From assembly GCA_037833965.1 (NCBI GenBank), contig AP031357.1:11986001-12050000 (forward strand): DNA of 64,000 bases. Direction: 5' to 3'. The stretch is from Marchantia polymorpha subsp. ruderalis. Its lineage: Eukaryota; Streptophyta; Marchantiopsida; Marchantiales; Marchantiaceae. Under the pieces are notes generated by a model. It worked only from the letters and a program-made list of their open reading frames with translations, was not told where the DNA came from and ran no database searches. The position numbers and the translations under genes were made by a program. Of the stretch, positions 57,857 to 64,000 are shown in pieces; position 1 is the stretch's first letter; each line of letters begins with the position of its first letter.

Positions 57857-58697
57857 TGCAACCTCCGGGCTGACTCTCACTCAGGTTTACCTCTGATGGC
57901 TTTGTGGTAGCGCATCATGGTTCTAGAAGACTAGGATTTATACTCTCACTCATGTCCAAAACACCTTCTCTCACAAACTCTCATGTATCACTCCAACTCA
58001 CACACAAACTCACATCACCCTCTTCACATAAACGCAAACACACGTCGATACTCCAAGATACTCAAAAACTTCACTCCTTCATTACTGAAACAAGTACTCA
58101 CACATGACTCTCCAACTTGCTTGAGAGGTGTTACTCTACCTCTCTATTTATACGACTTGAGAAGTTACCATAGTAACATGTGGTAATTTCTCCTAACTTA
58201 CTTTTACCTAGGTAAGTTTGACTAACCTCCTCTACGTGGCAACATGCCATTGGCCTACCTGAACCTTCTAGAAGCTTCCGGAATCCAAGGTTGAGGTGGC
58301 GACATGCCATTGGAAGCTTTTAAACTTCTACAAGCTTCCTAGCCACTAAGTCAACATTAGACTTAGTCTAGCCAATCATCTTTCATACATTTAGTCAAAC
58401 CAATCAAATCCAAGCTTCTAGTCAAATATCTAATCCCTTGGAATCTAGAACTTTTGTATAAGACAAAATAGAAGTGCTCACTCCTTGTAAAGGACAAAAT
58501 AGAAGTGCTCACTCCATTCTTCTAGAACTCCGCTAATTATTCCGCCAACTATAGACATTGTAGCTAAACTTAGTCATGGCTAGATAAACTTAGTTATAAC
58601 TAACTAGTTTAGTCATAACTAGCTAGTCTTAGCTATGCCTTGGCTAATCATCCTCATTCCCTTGACCACTTCTAAGACTTAGTACATATGTGCAACA
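57857..58697 (-). repeat. 3' LTR of the family B element (841 bp)
   Basis: On the plus strand it begins TGCAACCTCCGGGCTGACTC and ends CATATGTGCAACA, giving TG..CA ends. The 5-base flank on the left is AGCAC; the matching right flank is outside the window. Next to it, 58698-58714 on the minus strand reads GTAAATGTAAGACAGGG, the purine-rich primer tract expected before a 3' LTR. The LTR contains a small tandem duplication of GACAAAATAGAAGTGCTCAC (about 58463 and 58492). Confidence 0.88.
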
Positions 58698-58732
58698 CCC
58701 TGTCTTACATTTACCCCCGAACTAAGATTTCA

Positions 58733-60373
58733 CTACGCCCTCGGAGTGAAAGAATCTGATCTTCGATGGAATAACTTCAACTTGTCGTGGTTGACTCGAT
58801 CGAAGTGACGTCCCCCTAACTCCTTGATGTCATAAGTGAAATTTCCCCACACCTTCTCAACTATGAAAGGTCCAAAATACTTAGAAAGAAACTTTTTCCT
58901 AGCTCTCTTGTATCTAATTGCATCAAAGAGCATCACCCAATCACCTTCCTTGAACGGCTTCAAGTTCTGGTTTCCACTTCGTTTGTCGTGATACTTCTTG
59001 TGCAACTGTTGAGCCCGCTCCACTCGTACCATGGCTAGTGCTCGAGCTTCCTCCAACTCCATCAATTGTTGTTGGCGAAACTTGATGGCTTCTGCTCTAT
59101 TTGATTTCTTCAACCTTTGCTGGATTGTTGTGAATGTTGTCAAGTCAAACTGTATGGGAAGTTTTGACTCAACTCCATACACCATCCGAAAAGGTGAGTA
59201 TCCGGTAGATGTCTTCCATATTGTGCGATACTCCCATAAGATAGCATGGAGCCTCTTGTCCCAATTGTGTTTACTCCCGTCCATGTCTGCATCCTTGGCC
59301 AACATCATACACAAAGTGTAGTTGGTCCGCTCCGCCAACCCGTTAGCGTTAGGTTTGTAGGAAGTGGTCACTCGAGCCTTGATGGAAAAGTGCTCCAACA
59401 TGGCTTGAATCATACTTCCCACAAATTCTCCTCCTCTATCTGATACTAACTCCAATGGACAACCAAATCGAGTAATGATTCTCTCATACAAAAATCTACC
59501 AACCTCCTTCTCATTAGTAGATTTAAGTGGTCTTGCCTCTACCCACTTCGTAAGATAATCTGTAGCTATCACAATGAACTTATTCCCTCGAGGAGTAAGA
59601 TTCAAAGGACCTACAAAATCTATTCCCCACTTTTCAAAAGGACCTAACACTGGTACAGAAATCATAGGAGGGGTTTTCATGGACTTTTTAGCAAAAGCTT
59701 GACACACATCACAACTTTTGCAATATTCCACACAATCCTTAAAAATACCCTTCCAATGATAACCAGCATCAAGAATTTTGAAGGCAGTTACCTTCCCCGC
59801 AAAATGTCCTCCACATACTGCACCATCATGAAACTCCTTCATGAGTTGTAATGCCTCTCCTCTCCCAACCGCCCTTCGTAGAAGTCCGTCAGCTCCTTGA
59901 TGAAAAAGTACCTTCTCCATGATCATATAAGGTTGACATCTCTTCACTAATGCATTTTTCTCCCTTTGATGCATTCCTTGAGGAAACTCTACTCTAGAGA
60001 TGAAATCCCAAATTTCCTTGTACTCCTCCGGTACTGTTGTCACCGTGTCCATGACTAGCAAGTCCTCATCCGGAAAGGTGTCATCTACTGACTGATCTCC
60101 TCCATCATCATATGCTCTCGACATCAAATCCGCATTAGCATGCTTCTTTCCAGGTCTATCCTCAATGGTATAATCAAACTCTGCTAGTAGTAGCTTCAAT
60201 CTAGCTATCCTCCCTTCAGCATTAGGCTTGTTGAAAATGTATTTCAAAGCCTTATGATCAGTCACTATAGTGAATCTCCCACCCAACAAATAATGTCGAA
60301 ACTTCTTAAGTGAGAAGATTACAGCTAAGGCCTCTCTCTCTGTCACTGAGTAGTTCTTCTCCGCTTGAACCAT
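58733..60373 (-). CDS. RNase H (end) and integrase of family B
   Basis: The frame starts within RNase H (QAEKNYSVTEREALAVIFSL with the catalytic Glu, then TIVTDHKALKYIF). It passes HANADLMSRAYDD into integrase, with the HHCC domain (HDGAVCGGHF and CKSCDVCQAF) and a core with Asp in WGIDFVGPLN, Asp in VSDRGGEFVG and Glu in NGLAERTNYTL. A C-terminal part follows, with KYHDKRSGNQNLKPFKEGDW and FGPFIVEKVWG. It ends at 58733. The catalytic D, D, E triad is complete. It would insert the element DNA into the host genome. A frameshift near 60412 separates it from the reverse transcriptase frame. Confidence 0.92.
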   Translation of the reverse strand: MVQAEKNYSVTEREALAVIFSLKKFRHYLLGGRFTIVTDHKALKYIFNKPNAEGRIARLKLLLAEFDYTIEDRPGKKHANADLMSRAYDDGGDQSVDDTFPDEDLLVMDTVTTVPEEYKEIWDFISRVEFPQGMHQREKNALVKRCQPYMIMEKVLFHQGADGLLRRAVGRGEALQLMKEFHDGAVCGGHFAGKVTAFKILDAGYHWKGIFKDCVEYCKSCDVCQAFAKKSMKTPPMISVPVLGPFEKWGIDFVGPLNLTPRGNKFIVIATDYLTKWVEARPLKSTNEKEVGRFLYERIITRFGCPLELVSDRGGEFVGSMIQAMLEHFSIKARVTTSYKPNANGLAERTNYTLCMMLAKDADMDGSKHNWDKRLHAILWEYRTIWKTSTGYSPFRMVYGVESKLPIQFDLTTFTTIQQRLKKSNRAEAIKFRQQQLMELEEARALAMVRVERAQQLHKKYHDKRSGNQNLKPFKEGDWVMLFDAIRYKRARKKFLSKYFGPFIVEKVWGNFTYDIKELGGRHFDRVNHDKLKLFHRRSDSFTPRA

Positions 60374-60413
60374 TTGTCTACTAGCATAGGCAATTGGATG
60401 ATCATGCTTTTCA

Positions 60414-61784
60414 TCATTGACTCAAGGTGCATCCTACAGCAATATTTGATGCATCTGTGTAGAGAATGAAAGGTTTACCCCAATCCGGTTTCGCCAAAAT
60501 TGGAGCCGTCACCAACGCCTTCTTGAGAACTTCGAACGCCGTCTTTGCAGCTTCATCCTTGAAAATGAGTTCGTACTCCACTCCCTTCTTCATGTAATTT
60601 GTCAAGGCATGAGCTTTGTTGGAGAAGGACAAGATGAACCGTCGATAGTACCCCACCATACCAAGGAATTGCCTCAACTTGGTTAAAGTCGCCGGAAAAG
60701 GTAACTCCATGATCCGTGTCACCTTCTCTGGGTCCACCGCTATACCATTCTTGGAGATGATATGCCCCAACAATAGGCCTTTCTCACATCCAAAAATGCA
60801 TTTTTCTGGATTGAGTGAAGCCTTAGCTTCCTCCAGCCGTTGAAGTATTTTGATCAAATGATCAAAATGATCCGCTTTCCTCCCGTAAACACAAAAATCA
60901 TCTATGAAATCCCTTACAAACTTTCCAATGAAAGGTTCAAACACTCTATTCATGAACCTTTGAAAAGTGGCAGGAGCATTACATAGACCAAACGGCATCA
61001 CTCTAAAAGCGAAGGTTCCCCATGAAGTGGTAAAAGTTGTTTTGAGTTGGTCTTCTAAGGCAATTTGGATTTGGTTATAGCCACTATAACCATCTCCAAA
61101 ACTATACCACTCATGGCCAGCAACCTCCTCTAGAATCTCATCTATGAAAGGCAGGGGATAGTAGTCTTTCTTTGTGACAGCATTCAACTTTTTGTAATCT
61201 ACGCACACTCGTAGCTTACCATTCTTCTTCTTCACTATCACAATTGGAGACACCCATTCAGAATTTTCTACCTCGTAGATGAAGCCAGCCTCCTTGAGCT
61301 TGTCGATCTCCTCCTTCACCACAAGAGCCGTAGGTGGATTTATTCGGCGTTGCTTTTGCCGAATATGACGAGCTTTCTCCTCCAACTCGATGCGATGAGT
61401 CTCCAACGTCACATGCTTAAGATCCTTGTAACTAAAGGCAAAAACATGAATATATTTGCAAAATATATCCAGAAACTTTGCCTTTTCCTCCTTGGTAACC
61501 TTGGGACCAAACCTGAGAGTGGACAGTCGTCGACACACCTCCTCTTCGCTCATCTCCACTTTGTCAGGATCTTTCTTCACTCCAGGCCTAGGCAACAACT
61601 CCATGGCAGCAATGACTTGTACTTGAACATTATCATCAGAAGAGTACTCTGATGATGTTTCTTGATCAGAAGTTGAGATGTCTGTGTCAACTTCTGAAAA
61701 GCTACCACTCTCTTCACTCTCAGATTTCCAATACTCGTCAGTTGGTCTATCTGAGTCAGTGGTGGATTCCCCTCCTCTCGTCAA
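60414..61784 (-). CDS. Reverse transcriptase and RNase H start of family B
   Basis: The frame carries a Ser/Asp/Glu-rich N-terminal stretch and then the Ty3 reverse transcriptase: RINPPTALVVKEEIDKLKEA, VCVDYKKLNAVTKKDYYPLP, YSGYNQIQIA, FRVMPFGLCNAPATFQRFMN, polymerase box FIDDFCVYG (FIDD instead of YVDD) and LLGHIISKNGIAVDPEKV. It ends with FILYTDASNIAVGCTLSQ, the start of RNase H, then a stop caused by the frameshift near 60412. It is in the same frame as gag, separated by a TGA at 61797-61799, so a Gag-Pol fusion through that codon or an ancestral sense codon there is likely. Confidence 0.92.
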   Translation of the reverse strand: MTRGGESTTDSDRPTDEYWKSESEESGSFSEVDTDISTSDQETSSEYSSDDNVQVQVIAAMELLPRPGVKKDPDKVEMSEEEVCRRLSTLRFGPKVTKEEKAKFLDIFCKYIHVFAFSYKDLKHVTLETHRIELEEKARHIRQKQRRINPPTALVVKEEIDKLKEAGFIYEVENSEWVSPIVIVKKKNGKLRVCVDYKKLNAVTKKDYYPLPFIDEILEEVAGHEWYSFGDGYSGYNQIQIALEDQLKTTFTTSWGTFAFRVMPFGLCNAPATFQRFMNRVFEPFIGKFVRDFIDDFCVYGRKADHFDHLIKILQRLEEAKASLNPEKCIFGCEKGLLLGHIISKNGIAVDPEKVTRIMELPFPATLTKLRQFLGMVGYYRRFILSFSNKAHALTNYMKKGVEYELIFKDEAAKTAFEVLKKALVTAPILAKPDWGKPFILYTDASNIAVGCTLSQ

Positions 61785-61796
61785 AGGAACCTTAAC

Positions 61797-63494
61797 TCAA
61801 TGGTTCTTTGGGCCTATCCTTAAATAGCTCTTGTGCCATCGGTCCGTAGTCCTTACCGCCCTCAACCAAGGACGTCCCAACAGCAAGTCGTAGCTAGCTT
61901 CCTTGAGAATTTGGAAGGAAAGCAAAGTTTGCACTCCCCTCACACTAACCACAACTTTGTCTACCACCCCCAGTGGTCTTACCTTCTGTTTGTTGGCCAT
62001 ACCAACAATTATGCTAGAAGGTCTAGAAGGTTGCATACCCAACTTCTGCATCAACCTCTCAGACATGGCATTCACAGCCGATCCACCATCAACCAACACA
62101 TCTGATACATCATGTCCATTGATCCTCACTTCGATCTTTGAAGCATGTGTACATACCTCTGAAGCAGCCGCATCCACCACCCCAACTCCCACATTGGTCA
62201 TGTGAGCCTTCCCCTTAGATTTCCGCTTCTTGGTCCTTGTGGAGCTAAGACCTCCTCTTAACTCCTTCCGAATAGCTGGATTCAAGGCAATCAGCTGACC
62301 AACTGTTATATTGGCCTTCTGATTTCCTACATCCTCCACCACGTCATACTTAGCTTGAGAAGATGAAATGGAAAAGTCATCCATGCCCAACTTCTTCCTT
62401 GGTACTCTTGGTTGACTCACTCCACTTGACCGTGTACTTCGACTTGGCGTGTCCTCCATGAAAATTGACTCGTCCGCAAATCGGGCACGCTTCTTCTCAT
62501 GAGCAAGGATATCCACTTTCGATTTTGAGCTCTCCCCTTTCTCAAAAGTGCATTGATGAGGGAATACATCAATGGATGCTACTCCCTTATCCTTGGCTTG
62601 TTGCATGGCCGGTGCATTGTTGTTGTGCCGAACTCCATCATGTTGTCGAGGGTTAGGACAATTCCTCTGAAAATGAGGACCTCCACAAGAAAAGCAAGAA
62701 ACCGCAAAGTTTCCTGAAGGTGGATTCCCTCTTGGAGGATAATTTCCATACTCCCTAGAACCTCCTCCTACGTTCTGATTCCTCTTCTCCCACAACTGTA
62801 CTACATTGATCTTGAGATCTGCTAGAGTCTCCGTGATAGATTTCAACTCATTTTGAAAATCCACACTAGGATTCGCTATCGTGGATGAAGTAGAAGGGTT
62901 TGAAACAATGGACCTTCCTACAACCGGTGGAGCTACTTCTCTAGCCACCAAGCTAGAATCATCATCTTCTAAGCTCTCCTCCATTCTAATAGCAATTCGA
63001 ATGGCTTCAGCCTTAGAAGAGGGCTTCTCGTATCTCACCTTACTTCGAATCTTAGGTCTCAAGCCTCCAACGAAGTTCTTCATGAGCATCGCCCTTATCC
63101 CCACCATTGTAGCATCCACTTCGTCTCCGCCCTTCCTCAACACCACGTGGAATCTAGATTCCAACTTCTCGGTTCTCTCCACATAGGTCCTCACCTTCTC
63201 GTTCTCTCCTTGTTTCAAGAAGGTGACCTCACACATCAGCTTTTCATAACTTTCACTGGGAAGAAAGTTTTCGATCAGGTTCTCCGTTAATGTCTCCCAC
63301 GTGTCGTCCTCTGAATGCTCCCTCTTGTACTCCTTGTACCACTTGAGAGCAGAATCTTCCAAGAAATCCGGCAAAAGCATAGCCCACTCGTCCTTCTTCC
63401 TCTCATTGTTTCCTATGCAAGCCCTCTTGAAGTCCCTAACAAAAGCTTCTACATCCTCATTCTCCCTCCCATAAAATACCGGAAGCTTCCCCAT
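61797..63494 (-). CDS. gag-protease of family B
   Basis: The 565-residue frame starts MGKLPVFYGRENEDVEAFVR, the typical Ty3 gag start, with WAMLLPDFLEDSALKWYKEY in the capsid. The zinc knuckle is CFSCGGPHFQRNCPNP (about residue 275). The C-terminal part contains the aspartic protease: VRINGHDVSDVLVDGGSAVN with active-site Asp as DGGS rather than DSGA, and YDLLLGRPWLRAV. It ends at TGA 61797-61799. It would form the particle and mature the polyprotein. Confidence 0.92.
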   Translation of the reverse strand: MGKLPVFYGRENEDVEAFVRDFKRACIGNNERKKDEWAMLLPDFLEDSALKWYKEYKREHSEDDTWETLTENLIENFLPSESYEKLMCEVTFLKQGENEKVRTYVERTEKLESRFHVVLRKGGDEVDATMVGIRAMLMKNFVGGLRPKIRSKVRYEKPSSKAEAIRIAIRMEESLEDDDSSLVAREVAPPVVGRSIVSNPSTSSTIANPSVDFQNELKSITETLADLKINVVQLWEKRNQNVGGGSREYGNYPPRGNPPSGNFAVSCFSCGGPHFQRNCPNPRQHDGVRHNNNAPAMQQAKDKGVASIDVFPHQCTFEKGESSKSKVDILAHEKKRARFADESIFMEDTPSRSTRSSGVSQPRVPRKKLGMDDFSISSSQAKYDVVEDVGNQKANITVGQLIALNPAIRKELRGGLSSTRTKKRKSKGKAHMTNVGVGVVDAAASEVCTHASKIEVRINGHDVSDVLVDGGSAVNAMSERLMQKLGMQPSRPSSIIVGMANKQKVRPLGVVDKVVVSVRGVQTLLSFQILKEASYDLLLGRPWLRAVRTTDRWHKSYLRIGPKNH

Positions 63495-63716
63495 TTCCCA
63501 CTAATTTTTTTTTTTTTTTCTTTTCTATTGGAAATTTATATGGGGCTTCCTAATACAATATAAACAACACTAACTCCATCCTTGAGTAATTCATCAAAGG
63601 AAACACAAAAGGAATTGGTTGTTCCAAGATAGCCAAAGCTCTCTCCTCTCCTAGGCATACGATGAGTCTTACCCTCATCATCATCTTCTCCATCATTCGA
63701 ATGATGATCTCCATCT

Positions 63717-64000
63717 TCAGTTGGAGCTTGAACCCGCTGAGGTCACTTTCTCTGTTTCAGCACTTAGCTTGCCGTCAAACCCTTCCACAAGTGATTCCAG
63801 AAGTGCCTTCACTCCGCTGCATTCGTGTCCCGCTGGTAGCCCAATCACTCCGCAATTGTCACAGAAGGTCGCGCTTTGGGATTCATGTGGCGATGATGGT
63901 CCCAAGTGAAGTTTCAAATCTCCCAAGTTCCTCTTGCTCCTCAATCTTCTATCTTTGTTCCGCAGGGAACAATTGACAACCTTATGGCCCTCCTCTCCAC
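63717..64000 (-). CDS. Leader ORF with zinc-knuckle, upstream of gag, family B
   Basis: The frame enters from the right edge, reading EEGHKVVNCSLRNKDRRLRS, the second half of a CCHC knuckle whose first cysteines are outside the window. It continues through a CDNCGVIGLPAGHEC segment (C-x2-C..C) and a LLESLVEGFDGKL helix to a stop at 63717. It lies about 220 bases upstream of the gag ATG and in the same frame. The older copy at 10359-10670 keeps it, so it is a property of the family. Its role is unknown; it could be an extra nucleic-acid-binding gag part or a captured gene. Confidence 0.65.
   Translation of the reverse strand, partial: GEEGHKVVNCSLRNKDRRLRSKRNLGDLKLHLGPSSPHESQSATFCDNCGVIGLPAGHECSGVKALLESLVEGFDGKLSAETEKVTSAGSSSN

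Larger units (their letters stand above)
57857..64000 (-). mobile_element. Ty3 family B retrotransposon inserted in the integrase above
   Basis: Read on the minus strand, the element has a leader ORF (63717 to the window end), gag (61797-63494), reverse transcriptase (60414-61784), RNase H plus integrase (58733-60373) and the 3' LTR (57857-58697). The other LTR lies beyond the right edge. It is nearly intact: one in-frame TGA between gag and pol and one frameshift near 60412 were seen. It is therefore younger than the methyltransferase element it interrupts. A deleted relative lies at 9529-13335. Confidence 0.92.

Overview
This is plant nuclear DNA, most likely from a bryophyte and probably a liverwort such as Marchantia. 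The evidence is a 13-exon BLISTER-type coiled-coil gene with ordinary GT-AG introns, a very large LRR receptor-like protein, an LSm8-like sequence and an HMGB-derived sequence, all set among plant-type Ty3 and Copia retrotransposons. A repetitive coiled-coil protein family at 3119-6129 resembles hypothetical proteins that I remember as abundant in Marchantia annotations; I could not check this. Most of the window is repeats, and only a few host genes are well supported.

Layout. 1-3101: an inverted repeat with arms of about 1 kb around a decayed Copia reverse transcriptase. 3119-7000: a GC-rich decayed coiled-coil gene family member with many short palindromes. 7308-14345: a Copia remnant on the minus strand (integrase, gag, tRNA-iMet primer-binding site, LTR), with a deleted Ty3 copy ('family B', 9529-13335) sitting in its leader; that copy has an LTR carrying eight 166-bp tandem repeats. 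15546-19290: a satellite of about 109 bp whose unit contains, on the minus strand, the 5' half of a tRNA. A pogo/Tigger-like DNA transposon (16561-18527) splits it. 19300-27341: AT-rich DNA without a recognisable gene.

27867-31535: an LRR receptor-like protein. 34247-35770: an HMG-box sequence whose C-terminal tail has been amplified as a 37-codon tandem repeat and has decayed. 39216-46730: the BLISTER homologue, whose exons I could join into one 948-residue frame, with a GC-rich promoter and leader upstream. 49575-49872: an intronless LSm8-like copy on the minus strand with a one-base frameshift.

51135-57856: a Ty3-type retrotransposon whose pol carries a complete DNMT3-like cytosine-C5 DNA methyltransferase domain between protease and reverse transcriptase. 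This is the most striking feature of the window. Its integrase is cut by a fresher Ty3 element of family B (57857 to beyond the right end), which has an LTR, nearly intact gag and pol, and an extra zinc-knuckle leader ORF. The methyltransferase reading frame is open while the reverse transcriptase, RNase H and integrase regions beside it are broken several times.
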